In this document: positions 25,124 through 33,632 of the stretch, piece by piece
How positions within the stretch are numbered: position 1 is the first letter of the stretch
How the letters are laid out: every line of letters starts with the position of its first letter
Source: Planctomycetota bacterium
Lineage (GTDB): Bacteria > Planctomycetota > UBA1135 > GCA-002686595
Assembly: GCA_016872715.1 (NCBI GenBank)
Contig: VGZD01000028.1
Span: 1-38,053, forward strand
Direction: 5' to 3'
DNA: 38,053 nt
Notes under the pieces: model-generated
The model's input: only the letters and a program-made list of their open reading frames with translations
Databases searched by the model: none
Told to the model about the DNA's origin: nothing
Translations under genes and position numbers: made by a program

Positions 25124-27118
25124 TCAACGCACCGGCAGCGCGGCGCTCTCACTCGCCAGCCGCGCCTCGCACTCTCGCGCGCGCGTGGCATCACCGAGAG
25201 CACGCCACAGCGCCGCCGCGCGCGCGTAAGCCATGCTGGCCTCGGCGCGACGACCGAGCGCCGAGAACGCGTCGGCCTCGAGCTCCGCCGCTTCCGGCGC
25301 GACGCCGCCGCGCAAGGCGAGCGCGCGCTGCGCCGCAACGAGCGCCCCGGCGGGGTCGCGCTCCGCGGCGTCCTTGGGCCGCAGGAGCCCGCGCGCGAGC
25401 TGCACGTGCAACTCGGGGTCGTTCGTCGCAAGTCGACAGCCGCGGCGCAGGGCGTCGAGCGCCTCGGGCTCGCGACCGCTCGATTGCAACAGCGCGAACA
25501 GCTGCGTGGTCACGTAGCTCGCCGCCGGAGCTCCGTGGTCGAGCGCGGCCTGCCACGAGGCGATCGCGAGCTCGATGTCGCCGCGACGCTGGTAGCCGCT
25601 GCCAAGGTTCTGCAGGGTCATGCCGTAGGTCGGGAGCAGGTCGCGCGAGCGCTCGAGTTCGCCGACACCCTCATCGACGCGTCCTTGGTCCAGGAGCCAA
25701 GTGCCGTAATTCGCGGCCCAGTACGGATCGTTCGGCGCGAGCCGCACGGACTCCGCGTAGCGCTCGCCAGCCTCCTGCACACGCCCCGCGACGCGCAAGT
25801 CGTTGCCGTAGCAGGCCTGCGCGCGGTCGTTCTCGGGCAGCTTCGCCACCGTGTCGGCCCACACGCCGATCTCGGTGCGATAGGTCTGGTTGCGCGCGTG
25901 CGTGAGCCACGCAAAGGTCGCGATCACGGCGGCGAGCGCAAGCGCGGCGACATGCGTGCGCGTGCGCACCGCGATCCGCTCGAGGAGCGCGCTCGCTCCC
26001 AGCACCGCGAGCGTCAGCACCGCGGCGCTCGGCAAGTACGCGCGGTGCTCGACGATCAACTCCGTCACGATCGGCAGCACGCTGGAGGTCGGCGCGAGGA
26101 TCACGAACCAGAAGGCGCCGAGAAACGCCAATCCGCTGCGACGAAACAGCCCCCACGCCGTGAGCCCGAGCAACGCGAGCACGACCAATCCGCCGGGCAG
26201 CCACCGCACCACCTCGGTGATCGGTCGCTTCCCGTAGTCGAACACGAGCGGATCGGGCCACGCCGAGAGCTGCAGGTAGTGCGGCACCGCCCACGCCTGC
26301 GTGGTCAGGTACTCCCACACTCCCACACCGCTGTAGCCGAAGCCGACCGACTCGCTGCGTCCTTCCGCGAGCACGACGAACAGCGCGATCAGCGCCCAGG
26401 TGGCGAACAGCCCGAGGTGCAGGCCGCGGCGCGCCACGAGCGCAGCCTTCCAGCCGCCCGCCACGAACAGGGCATCGAACAACAGCACGAGCACCGGTGC
26501 GCCGACGATCACTTCCTTGCAGCCCGCTCCGAGCGCGCAAGCGAGCACCGCCAGGCGCGTCCAATGTCGTGATGCACCGCGCTCGAACGCGCGCAGCGAG
26601 CAGTAGAAGCACGCGGCGAAGAACAGCGCCATCATCGACTCGACGCGCTGACCGCGGTACATGATCACGCCGGTCGCGAGCGGATGGACGACCCACACAC
26701 ACGCCACCGCGGCCGCGATCCAACCCGCGCGCGAGCCCCAGCGGGGCGCGAACCGCGGCAGCTCCAGCGCGCGCCGCACGCAACCGAGCACCGCGAGCGC
26801 GGCCAGCAAGTGCAGCGCGACATTGACCCAGTGCCAGCCCCACGTCTCGTACTCACACCACTCGTAATTGAGCGCGTAGGACAGCGCGACCACGGGCCGC
26901 CCGGAGACTCCCGATTGGCCTTGGTCGAGAATCACGCGCCACGGCGGCCACGGCTCGCGAATCGCGACGTTGTCGGTGATGTCGACGTGGTCGTCGAACA
27001 CGAACACTCCCTGCGCGCCGTTCCAGTACGCGAGGATCCCCAGCAGCAGCACGCACAGCGGCGCGCCCCACGCGAGCGAGGACGGACGTTGCGAGCGCAC
27101 GGTGTCGCGAGTCGACAT
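25124..27118 (-). CDS. TMTC-like multi-pass membrane protein with C-terminal TPR repeats
   Basis: A 664-residue protein. The first helix (about 17-34) is followed by the loop VFVFD42D43HVDITDN, the D-D position where GT-C O-mannosyltransferases hold their catalytic acid. Nine to eleven membrane helices extend to about residue 415, with conserved-looking PHYLQLSAWPDPLVFDYG near 295-312. The last 230 residues are cytosolic- or periplasmic-side TPR units (for example AQACYGNDLRVAGRVQEAGERYAESVRLAPNDPYWAANYGT pattern, three to five units). The order resembles TMTC/PMT-type proteins, common in planctomycetes. Transfer of a sugar to protein is possible but unproven. ATG 27118 was chosen because TAGCAT lies eight bases upstream and the longer start at 27160 adds only an Arg-rich stretch. 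Confidence 0.75.
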   Translation of the reverse strand: MSTRDTVRSQRPSSLAWGAPLCVLLLGILAYWNGAQGVFVFDDHVDITDNVAIREPWPPWRVILDQGQSGVSGRPVVALSYALNYEWCEYETWGWHWVNVALHLLAALAVLGCVRRALELPRFAPRWGSRAGWIAAAVACVWVVHPLATGVIMYRGQRVESMMALFFAACFYCSLRAFERGASRHWTRLAVLACALGAGCKEVIVGAPVLVLLFDALFVAGGWKAALVARRGLHLGLFATWALIALFVVLAEGRSESVGFGYSGVGVWEYLTTQAWAVPHYLQLSAWPDPLVFDYGKRPITEVVRWLPGGLVVLALLGLTAWGLFRRSGLAFLGAFWFVILAPTSSVLPIVTELIVEHRAYLPSAAVLTLAVLGASALLERIAVRTRTHVAALALAAVIATFAWLTHARNQTYRTEIGVWADTVAKLPENDRAQACYGNDLRVAGRVQEAGERYAESVRLAPNDPYWAANYGTWLLDQGRVDEGVGELERSRDLLPTYGMTLQNLGSGYQRRGDIELAIASWQAALDHGAPAASYVTTQLFALLQSSGREPEALDALRRGCRLATNDPELHVQLARGLLRPKDAAERDPAGALVAAQRALALRGGVAPEAAELEADAFSALGRRAEASMAYARAAALWRALGDATRARECEARLASESAALPVR

Positions 27119-27126
27119 GCCGCAGG

Positions 27127-27132
27127 ATGCTA
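27127..27132 (-). promoter_or_regulatory. -10-like element TAGCAT before the TMTC-like gene
   Basis: On the minus strand TAGCAT ends eight bases before ATG 27118, so transcription would start almost at the start codon. It shares the 93-base divergent region with the promoter of the DHH gene. Confidence 0.5.
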
Positions 27133-27194
27133 GCACTCGCCTCGCGCCGCGCACGCGCACACACTCCGCGCGTGTGCCGCGCGAGGCGATCGGC

Positions 27195-27200
27195 TATTCT
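27195..27200 (+). promoter_or_regulatory. -10-like element TATTCT before the DHH gene
   Basis: TATTCT ends 11 bases before ATG 27212, in the context GGCTATTCTCCGCG. No SD. It is one of the near-leaderless set. Confidence 0.5.
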
Positions 27201-27211
27201 CCGCGTTCCCC

Positions 27212-28171
27212 ATGAGTTCCTCCGGCACCGTGCGCATTCACTACCATCGCGACTTCGACGGCATGGTCGCCGCCGCGGTGCTCGTCACGGCCCTGCGCGA
27301 GCGACGCAACGAGACGCCGACGTGGTCGAGCGTGAACTACGACCAGCGCTCGGACTGGGAGAACTTCAGCGCGCACGAGCGCTTCGCGATCGTCGACTTT
27401 CACTTCCACCCGCGCGCGGAGTACTGGTTCGACCACCACCCGACGACCTTTCTCACGCCAGAGCTGCGCGCCGCCTACAGCCCGAGCGAGCGCTGGCAGT
27501 GGGACGAGAGCTCGCCCTCCTGCCCGCCGCTGATCCTCGCCCACGCCGAACGCCACTGGGGTTTCGCCACGCCGGAGCGCTTCCGCGAGATGGCCGAGTG
27601 GTCCAACGTGATCGACGCGGCGCGCTACAAGAGCGTCGATCAGGCCGTGTTCGGCGACACGCCCGCGCTGCGCATCGCGCGCGCGCTCACGGCCGCGCCG
27701 AGCCCCGTCTGGACCGACGAGCTCGTCGGCGCGATGTCGACCGGCGACCTCGACTCCGTCGCGCGCCGCAGCGACGTCGACAAGAGCTTCCAGCGCGCCG
27801 CGCGCAACCGCGACAAGGCGCTCCAGCAGTTCCCGCCCTGCGTCGAGTGGCGTCGCGACAAGGTGCTCGTCTACGACGCCTCGTCGAACAACATCCGGCG
27901 CGAGCGTTTCGCGCCCTTCTATCACTACCCCGACACGCACTACGCCGTCGGCGTGATTCCGACCCGCTCCGGCTTCCACGTCATGGCCGGCGAGAACCCG
28001 TGGAACCCGCCGCCGGTGCAGGTGCACATCGGCACGCTGATGGAGCGCTTCGGCGGCGGCGGCCACAAGGCCGTCGGCGGCGCGAATCCCCACGACCTGC
28101 AGGAAGCGCGGCGCGTCGCGATGCTGATCGGCGAAGAGCTGCGCGTCGCCCTGACGACGCCGCGGGCCTGA
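27212..28171 (+). CDS. DHH family phosphoesterase
   Basis: A 319-residue cytosolic protein with a DHH/DHHA1 layout. Motif I is H12RDFDG (H-x-D-x-D-G), motif II VD62FHFHP, motif III FD74HHPT. The C-terminal DHHA1 domain carries FGGGGHKAVGGA at about 281-292, the usual substrate-binding glycine loop. These residues bind two Mn ions and cleave phosphodiester or pyrophosphate bonds, for example short RNA (nanoRNase) or cyclic dinucleotides. The exact substrate cannot be fixed. Motif II has an unusual HFH after the Asp. It is followed 10 bases later by the rlmN-like gene, so an RNA-metabolism operon is plausible (inference). A near-leaderless promoter precedes it. Confidence 0.85.
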   Translation: MSSSGTVRIHYHRDFDGMVAAAVLVTALRERRNETPTWSSVNYDQRSDWENFSAHERFAIVDFHFHPRAEYWFDHHPTTFLTPELRAAYSPSERWQWDESSPSCPPLILAHAERHWGFATPERFREMAEWSNVIDAARYKSVDQAVFGDTPALRIARALTAAPSPVWTDELVGAMSTGDLDSVARRSDVDKSFQRAARNRDKALQQFPPCVEWRRDKVLVYDASSNNIRRERFAPFYHYPDTHYAVGVIPTRSGFHVMAGENPWNPPPVQVHIGTLMERFGGGGHKAVGGANPHDLQEARRVAMLIGEELRVALTTPRA

Positions 28172-28181
28172 GCGACGCGCC

Positions 28182-29249
28182 ATGGAGCCGGAACTCGACG
28201 CGAGCCGTCCCGCGCCCGTCTCGCTGCTCGCGCTCGACTCCGCGCAGGCGGCCGCGCGCTTCGCCGAGCTCGGCCTCAAGCCGTTCCACGCCAAGATCGC
28301 GCGCAAGGAAGTGCTCGAGCGCGGCGTCACCGACTACGCGCAGATGACGGCGCTGCCCGCCGCGGCGCGCGCACGCCTTTCCGAGGAATTGCCGATCCTC
28401 TCCGGCGTCGAGCTCGACCGCGCCGTGGCCCACGATCGCACCACCAAGCTGCTGCTCTCGTTCCCCGGCGGCGCGCGCCCCGCGACGGTCGAGACCGTGC
28501 ACATCCCGCCGCGCGAGCTCGCCAGCGGACGAGGAGCCACGCTGTGCGTCTCCAGTCAGGTCGGCTGCCCCGTCGCCTGCCCATTCTGCGCCTCGGGGCG
28601 CGCGGGACTCGTGCGCAACCTCGAGCCCCATGAAATCGTCGAGCAATACGTGCGCGGCCGCGCCATCGGGATGCTCTCGCGCAGCGTCGTGATGGGGATC
28701 GGCGAGCCGCTGCTCAACTTCGCCAACCTCTCGGCGGCGCTCGACGTCGTGCACGACGAGATGGGGCTCGGCAGCCGCAAGGTGACCGTCTCGACCGTCG
28801 GCTTCCCCGACCGCCTGCGCCGCATCGCGCCGCACAAGCCACGCTTCCAGCTCGCGATTTCGCTGCACACGCCCGATCAAGAGCAGCGCGACGTGCTCGT
28901 TCCGGCGATGGCGGGCGTGCCGATCGAGGACGTGCTCGCCGCCGGTGACGACTGGTTCGAGCAGACCGGCCGCGAGATCACCTACGAATACGTGCTGCTC
29001 GCGAACGAGAACGACACCTTCGGCCACGCCGAGCGGCTCGCCCAGCGCCTCGCGCGCCGCCGCTGCACCGTCAACCTGATCCCCTTCAACCCCGTCGACG
29101 ACTCGGGCTACGGCCGTCCCACGGAATTCGCCGTGCAGCGCTTCCACGCGACGCTCGTCGAGCGCGGCCTGATCGCCACGGTGCGCTGGTCGCGCGGTGT
29201 CGAAAGCGACGCGGCCTGCGGCCAACTGCGCATCCGCCGTCAGGCCTGA
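28182..29249 (+). CDS. rlmN: RlmN/Cfr-type radical SAM rRNA methyltransferase
   Basis: A 355-residue cytosolic enzyme. The radical SAM cluster motif is C129-x3-C133-x2-C136 (CPVACPFC). C122 in LCVSSQVGC and C346 in DAACGQLR correspond to the two non-cluster Cys of RlmN that form the methylated protein intermediate. VVMGIGEPLLN is the SAM-binding GEP region, and SLHTPDQEQRDVLVPA matches the family's SLHA segment. RlmN methylates C2 of A2503 in 23S rRNA (and A37 in some tRNAs). The region after the cluster reads ASGRAGLVRNL, where typical RlmN has STAQQG or ATGQMG, so it is a divergent subgroup; Cfr-like activity cannot be excluded. It is probably co-transcribed with the DHH gene. Confidence 0.82.
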   Translation: MEPELDASRPAPVSLLALDSAQAAARFAELGLKPFHAKIARKEVLERGVTDYAQMTALPAAARARLSEELPILSGVELDRAVAHDRTTKLLLSFPGGARPATVETVHIPPRELASGRGATLCVSSQVGCPVACPFCASGRAGLVRNLEPHEIVEQYVRGRAIGMLSRSVVMGIGEPLLNFANLSAALDVVHDEMGLGSRKVTVSTVGFPDRLRRIAPHKPRFQLAISLHTPDQEQRDVLVPAMAGVPIEDVLAAGDDWFEQTGREITYEYVLLANENDTFGHAERLAQRLARRRCTVNLIPFNPVDDSGYGRPTEFAVQRFHATLVERGLIATVRWSRGVESDAACGQLRIRRQA

Positions 29250-29264
29250 GCGCCGAGCGATCCG

Positions 29265-30584
29265 CTACTGGGCGCGCGCGGGCAGCGCGGCTTCGATCTT
29301 GCCGAGCGCGAGGTCGACCTCCGCCGCGGTCACGTTGAGCGGCAGGCGGAAGCGGATCGCGCGCGAGCCAGACTTGAGCGCGAGCAGGCGTTGCTCGCGC
29401 AGGCGGCCGATCATCGCGTCGCGCGTCGCCGTGTCGGCGAGCGTGAACGCGCACAGGGAGCCCACGCCGCGCACGTTCGAAAACGGCGCCCCACAGCGGC
29501 CGAGCTGGCGCAGACCGGCGATGAATTGCTGGCCGCGCGCGGCGATGTTCTCGGGCATCTGCTCACGCAGGATGATGTCGATGATCTGCGTGGCGCGCAC
29601 CATGTCCGTGAGGTTGCCGCCCCAAGTCGAGTTGATGCGGCTCGGGCGGTGGAAGCAGTTCTCCGCCACGTCGTCGACGCGCTTGCTCGAGTAGATGCCG
29701 GCCTGTTGGGACTTCTTGGCGAAGGCCACGATGTCCGGCGCGACGCCGAGCTTCTGCCACAGCCACGGGGTGCCCGCGCCGAAGAAGCCCGTCTGCACCT
29801 CGTCGAACACCAGCAGCGCTTCCTGCTCGTCCGCGTAGGCGCGCAGTCGCTCGAGGAACTCGGGCCGGAAGTGGTGATCGCCGCCCTCCGACTGCATTGG
29901 CTCGATCACAATCGCCGCGACCTTGCCCTTGTGCTCGGCGAAGGCGCGCTCGATCTCGGCGCAGGCCCGCGCCTCCGACGCCACGATGTCGTTGCAGATG
30001 CCGCCGTCGAGGTCGAACTCCAGACCGGGATTGTGCACGCGCGGCCAGCGGAACTTGGGGAACAGACCCGTCTTGGTCGGGTCCGTGTTGGTGAGCGAGA
30101 GCGTGTAGCCCGAGCGACCGTGGAAGGCATCCTTGAAGTGCAACACGACGAGGTCGTCGCAGCTCTCGTGCAGATCGCGTCGGCCGAGTTTCTGCGCCTT
30201 CCAGTCGAAGGCCACCTTCAGCGCGTTCTCGATGGCGAGCGCGCCGCCGGAGATCCAGAAGTGGTAGGGGTAGCCCGCGGGCGTGACGCGCGTCGCGAAG
30301 GCCTCGACGAAGCGCGCCATCGCGACCGTGTAGAGGTCCGAGTTGGCCGGGTTGTTGCGCGCGGCGGTGAGCAGCTCGGCACAGAAGGCCGGCTCGCTCA
30401 TGCGCGGATGGTTGTAGCCGATCGGCCACGACGCGAAGCAGGTGAAGAAGTCGAGCAGGTCGGTGCCGGTGCGCGCGTCGTGGAGCCAGGAGCCATGACT
30501 CTTGTCCAGATCGAGCACGAACGGGAAGCCGTCGGCCAGTTGGTGGCGCTTCAGAGTCTCGTGGACGTTCTGGGGGTGGATCAT
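29265..30584 (-). CDS. lat: L-lysine 6-aminotransferase (PLP class III)
   Basis: A 439-residue PLP enzyme. Diagnostic features include WISGGALAIENALKVAFDWK near 110-129, FHGRSGYTLSLTNTDPTKT at 154-172, EPMQSEGGDHHF near 228-239, D261EVQTGF, and the PLP lysine in FAK290K291SQ. The DP-x-KT and KKSQ context match LAT rather than ornithine or GABA aminotransferases. It transfers the epsilon-amino group of lysine to 2-oxoglutarate, giving 2-aminoadipate 6-semialdehyde. The ALDH7-type enzyme at 10081-11607 would oxidise this product. The start ATG overlaps the stop of the upstream ALDH-like gene (ATGA), so translation is coupled. It is convergent with rlmN with only 15 bases between stops. Confidence 0.9.
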   Translation of the reverse strand: MIHPQNVHETLKRHQLADGFPFVLDLDKSHGSWLHDARTGTDLLDFFTCFASWPIGYNHPRMSEPAFCAELLTAARNNPANSDLYTVAMARFVEAFATRVTPAGYPYHFWISGGALAIENALKVAFDWKAQKLGRRDLHESCDDLVVLHFKDAFHGRSGYTLSLTNTDPTKTGLFPKFRWPRVHNPGLEFDLDGGICNDIVASEARACAEIERAFAEHKGKVAAIVIEPMQSEGGDHHFRPEFLERLRAYADEQEALLVFDEVQTGFFGAGTPWLWQKLGVAPDIVAFAKKSQQAGIYSSKRVDDVAENCFHRPSRINSTWGGNLTDMVRATQIIDIILREQMPENIAARGQQFIAGLRQLGRCGAPFSNVRGVGSLCAFTLADTATRDAMIGRLREQRLLALKSGSRAIRFRLPLNVTAAEVDLALGKIEAALPARAQ

Positions 30585-31777
30585 GGCTGCGGGGTTCCGT
30601 GAACAGACAGTTTCGGCTCGCCGTCGTGCTCCCGTTGATGCTCGGCCGCCTCGACCCCCGACGGGACCCGCACCAGTGCCAAAACCGGCGCCGGACGAGT
30701 GAGGCGCGCGAGCCCCAAGCGGGGCGCGACGTTGGTGAAGACGAGCCCGGCGGGCCCAGCTCCCCCCGCGCGCCCGAGCGGGTCCTCCCCGCGCAGCGGA
30801 GTGGCACCCTCGTCGAGGCCGAGCGCCCACGCGTGGGCCAGATGGTCGGTCAGGTCCGCGTCGAGCGCAGGCACCGGACGGCGTGCGTCCGCTCTGCGTT
30901 CGAGGCTGGCGAGCAGTTCTTCGGTGAAGCGCGAGAAGAGCCGCTCAGGACACAGCACCCGGGCGATGGAGCCCGGAAACTGCCCCGAAAGTGTAGTGGA
31001 CCGACCGATGAAACGCTCCACGCAGTCCGCCGCGGCGGCGCGCGGATCCGCGCCGTCCGCGACGATCAGCGTGGCATTGGACACGCGCCAGAACTCCCAA
31101 ATTGTCTCGTGACGGGACGCCGCGCGCGCCCGCCAGCGCGTGAGCACGGAATCGGTCTCGCGCACGCGCACGAAGCGCACGAGGGGCTGGGTCGCGAGCG
31201 CCTGATCGAGATCGGGCTGGTCGCCGTGCAGCACGCACAGCGGCCCGGCTGCGACTTGCGCGCGCTCGAAGGCCTGCGCGAGCAACAGTGCCGCGCGCGG
31301 CAAGCGCCGGTCCGAGCGCACGAGCAGTGTGCGCCCCGCCGCGAGGCTGCGCGCCACGCGCGCTCCCAGACCGCCCACCAGATCGCTCCAGTGCGCCAAA
31401 AAAACTCCCACCCCCGCGTCCTCCGGCCCCTCCACGAGCAGCTCCAACGCCTCCCGAAAGCGGAACAGCTCCTCGTCGATGCGACCGCGCAGCTCGTCGG
31501 ACTCCAGCCCCAGATCCGGCGCCAGCGCCGCGCTCACCGCCCCCGTCTCGAGCGCCTGCGCAACCCGCCGCAGCTCCTCGACGCGCCGCGCGCGCCCGAG
31601 CGAGCGCCACGCCGCGCCCGAGCGCGCCGCGACCTCGAGCGCCCGCCGCGCATCCTCCGGCCCCGAGCGCGGCCAGCGCTCCCCACCCCCCGTGCGCCCC
31701 CCGACCTCGAACTCCAGCCCGCGCTCCGCCCGCGCCCAGCCGTCCCCCACCCAGTTCGTTTGCCGCACGAGTCCCAC
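30581..31777 (-). CDS. Degenerate aldehyde dehydrogenase homologue, probable pseudoenzyme
   Basis: A 398-residue protein whose whole length follows the ALDH fold: an N-terminal AARSGAAWRSLGRARRVEEL helix, SLAAGRTLLVRSDRRLPRAALLLAQAFERA (equivalent to ALAAGNTVVLKPSE), and a GPLCVLHGD segment. The general-base region reads WE228FWRVSNATLIVADGADP, where the ELGGK glycines are gone. The nucleophile region reads SGQFP268GS, where GQxC is expected, so the catalytic Cys is Pro. The FTGS cofactor loop is replaced by RVRETDS. It is also shorter than an active ALDH (about 480-510) at the C-terminal end. It is therefore unlikely to catalyse aldehyde oxidation. The stop overlaps the lat start by ATGA. 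GTG 31777 is the likely start, with GTG 31768 as an alternative. Confidence 0.7.
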   Translation of the reverse strand: MGLVRQTNWVGDGWARAERGLEFEVGGRTGGGERWPRSGPEDARRALEVAARSGAAWRSLGRARRVEELRRVAQALETGAVSAALAPDLGLESDELRGRIDEELFRFREALELLVEGPEDAGVGVFLAHWSDLVGGLGARVARSLAAGRTLLVRSDRRLPRAALLLAQAFERAQVAAGPLCVLHGDQPDLDQALATQPLVRFVRVRETDSVLTRWRARAASRHETIWEFWRVSNATLIVADGADPRAAAADCVERFIGRSTTLSGQFPGSIARVLCPERLFSRFTEELLASLERRADARRPVPALDADLTDHLAHAWALGLDEGATPLRGEDPLGRAGGAGPAGLVFTNVAPRLGLARLTRPAPVLALVRVPSGVEAAEHQREHDGEPKLSVHGTPQP

Positions 31778-31837
31778 GCCCCCCAGTCTGCGCTGCGCCC
31801 GCCCTCCGAGCCAGCGGCCACGCGCCCCGTCGGCCGC

Positions 31838-31843
31838 TAGACT
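31838..31843 (+). promoter_or_regulatory. -10-like element TAGACT upstream of the 31970 gene
   Basis: GCTAGACTC has the same core as the tig promoter. It lies 126 bases before ATG 31970, or 15 bases before an in-frame GTG at 31859. If it is the promoter, the longer start or a long leader must be considered. Confidence 0.35.
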
Positions 31844-31969
31844 CGTGGATCGCGTGCGGTGCGCGCCCGATTCCAGTCCGGAACACGGGCCCTCCGTGCG
31901 CCCGCAGCGCTGAAGTTCGCCCTGCGGAAACTCTGTCCGCACTGTTCGCTTCCGCGGAGTCCGCGCCCC

Positions 31970-32899
31970 ATGGCCAAGTCGTCCCATCTCTCCAGCGTGC
32001 CGATGATCGAGCTGCACGACAGCTTGCGTAGGGAAGGTCTCGCCGCCGCATTCGAGGTCAACGAGCTCGTGAGCGCTCAGAACGGGCTCGTGACGCGCAT
32101 TCGAGTGGATGCTCCGCCGCGGACGACGGATGCGGAGGGGCCGCCGGCCACCGCCATCGTGCGCGTGATCACGGAAGTGCCGCGGCACGTCGTCGGCGAC
32201 ACGGAGCTGTCGAGCTTCGCGCTCGCGCTCAATCGTCTCGCGGCGCTCGGCGCGGCCACGCACGACGGCTCGACGCTGCGCCTCGCCTCGCGGCTCACGA
32301 TCTTCGAGGGTGAGGAGCACGCGTGGCGCAAGCTGCACCAGCCGCTGCTCATCGCGGCGGTGCGCGTCGCGCCGGAGGCCACGCTGGTGAGCAGCTCCGC
32401 GACGAGCGAGCCCGACGACGAGTCGCCCTGGAGCGCGGCGGACTTCGAGACCGTCGAGCGGCATCTCTCGCGCGTGTGCGTGTGCTTCGCTGGCGAGCAC
32501 GGCTTCTCTGCGGAGTTCGGCCTCTCGGACGACGCGCGCTCGGCGGCGGCGGGACACCACGACACCTCGCTCCTGCAGCTCGACGCCGAAGAGCCCCATC
32601 CGCTGCTCGGGCCCGGACTCTCGCTGCGGCTGCACCTGCCCCTCCACCTCGGTGGGGATGCGCGCATCCTCGCGACCTGCGAGCACCTCAACCGCCGCGA
32701 CGAGGAAACAGCCGACCTCCCGCCGCACTTCGGAGCTTGGTGCCCCGGCAGATTCGCGGGCAGCGTCGCCTACGCCGCGTTCCTGCCGTCCGAACTGCAC
32801 CGCACAGCGCCCAACATCGCCGTGAATGTCGCGCTTTGGGCGCTGGTGCGCGCGCGCTGGGCGAGCGGCGAGCTCGAGGAGCTCGCCGACACGCCGTAG
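31970..32899 (+). CDS. Unknown cytosolic protein (309 aa), possible YbjN-like fold
   Basis: A 309-residue protein without signal peptide or membrane helix. Two related halves may be present: one around 62-130 (AIVRVITEVPRHVVGDTELSSFALALNRLAAL, then LASRLTIFEGEEHAWRKLHQPLLIAAV) and one at about 150-290. The first resembles YbjN/type III-chaperone-like folds in its strand-helix order, but this is only a visual impression. I cannot name the family. It precedes rnpA in the place where rpmH usually lies, without any sign of a ribosomal protein. ATG 31970 was chosen; an in-frame GTG at 31859 would add 37 residues, rich in Arg and Cys, with little protein-like character. The gap to rnpA is 37 bases. 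Confidence 0.6.
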   Translation: MAKSSHLSSVPMIELHDSLRREGLAAAFEVNELVSAQNGLVTRIRVDAPPRTTDAEGPPATAIVRVITEVPRHVVGDTELSSFALALNRLAALGAATHDGSTLRLASRLTIFEGEEHAWRKLHQPLLIAAVRVAPEATLVSSSATSEPDDESPWSAADFETVERHLSRVCVCFAGEHGFSAEFGLSDDARSAAAGHHDTSLLQLDAEEPHPLLGPGLSLRLHLPLHLGGDARILATCEHLNRRDEETADLPPHFGAWCPGRFAGSVAYAAFLPSELHRTAPNIAVNVALWALVRARWASGELEELADTP

Positions 32900-32923
32900 T
32901 GGCGCGAGCCGAGTCCCGCGGCG

Positions 32924-32929
32924 TAGGCT
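32924..32929 (+). promoter_or_regulatory. -10-like element TAGGCT seven bases before rnpA
   Basis: TAGGCT ends seven bases before GTG 32937, so transcription would start essentially at the start codon. No SD. Confidence 0.5.
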
Positions 32930-32936
32930 CTGGCGC

Positions 32937-33350
32937 GTGGAGAGCGACGAGGTGACTAGCGGAGCGCGACGGCTGCGCTTCACGCGGGCGCACCGCGTGG
33001 TCCGCAAGGGCGACTTCGAGCGCGCGTACAAGCAGGGCTCTCGCGCGCGCGGCGACTTGCTCGTCGTGGTGGCCTGCCCCAACGGGCTCGCGCACCCGCG
33101 CCTGGGGCTCTCGGTCGGCAAGGCGATCTGGAAGGGCGCGGTGCAGCGCAACCGGCTGCGGCGCATGTTCCGCGAGGCCTTTCGGCTCGAGCAGCACGAC
33201 CTGCCGCAGGACTGCGATTTCGTGCTGATTCCCGGCCAACCCAAGCTCGTGCCCGAGATGAGCGCGCTGCGCGCGGAACTCGTCAAGCTCGCACGCAAGG
33301 CCGCCCTGCGGGCGCGCGAGCGAGGCCCGCGGCCGGAGCGGACGAAGTGA
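32937..33350 (+). CDS. rnpA: Ribonuclease P protein component
   Basis: A 137-residue basic protein. The family signature is R71[12 protein letters not shown], preceded by [15 protein letters not shown], which matches the RNR motif and the conserved S-V-x-K region that contact the P RNA. The N-terminal [18 protein letters not shown] is the usual start of the fold. It binds the catalytic RNA of RNase P and improves cleavage of pre-tRNA 5' leaders. The GTG start at 32937 fits the family with about 15 extra residues. Unlike most bacteria, no rpmH precedes it. Its stop codon overlaps the yidD start (GTGA at 33347-33350), which implies coupled translation. Confidence 0.93.
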   Translation: MESDEVTSGARRLRFTRAHRVVRKGDFERAYKQGSRARGDLLVVVACPNGLAHPRLGLSVGKAIWKGAVQRNRLRRMFREAFRLEQHDLPQDCDFVLIPGQPKLVPEMSALRAELVKLARKAALRARERGPRPERTK

Positions 33351-33580
33351 GCGCGCTCGGTTCTCTGCTCGCGCTGCCGGTGCGTTTCTACCGACGCTTC
33401 CTGTCGCCGCTGAAGCCGCCGATGTGCCGCTTCAGCCCGACCTGCAGCCAGTACGCGATCGAGGCCTTCGAGCTGCACGGGCCGCTGCGCGGGCCGTGGC
33501 TCGCGCTCCGCCGCATCGCCCGCTGCCATCCCTTCTGCGAAGGCGGCCACGACCCGGTGCCGCCGCGGCGCGCGCGCTGA
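33347..33580 (+). CDS. yidD: Membrane protein insertion efficiency factor YidD
   Basis: A 77-residue protein. The family signature is intact: [28 protein letters not shown] at about 14-41, with C-R-F-x-P-T-C-S-x-Y-A, followed by [22 protein letters not shown]. YidD is a small membrane-peripheral factor that aids YidC/Sec insertion of inner membrane proteins. It normally sits between rnpA and yidC; here no yidC follows and the next gene is a lipoprotein. The GTG start overlaps the rnpA stop by four bases. There is a 52-base gap to the next gene. Confidence 0.93.
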   Translation: MSALGSLLALPVRFYRRFLSPLKPPMCRFSPTCSQYAIEAFELHGPLRGPWLALRRIARCHPFCEGGHDPVPPRRAR

Positions 33581-33617
33581 TCGAACTCGAACCGCCCGCA
33601 ACGCTCGAATGAGTTCC

Positions 33618-33623
33618 TATGCT
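33618..33623 (+). promoter_or_regulatory. -10-like element TATGCT before the PD40 lipoprotein gene
   Basis: TATGCT ends nine bases before ATG 33633, in the context CCTATGCTCCCCGCCCC. No SD. Confidence 0.5.
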
Positions 33624-33632
33624 CCCCGCCCC

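Noticed and set aside
31778..33601. The upstream extension of the ALDH-like frame (open to 33601)
   Set aside because: This part is antisense to rnpA, yidD and the 309-aa gene, and shows no ALDH similarity; only 30581-31777 is accepted.
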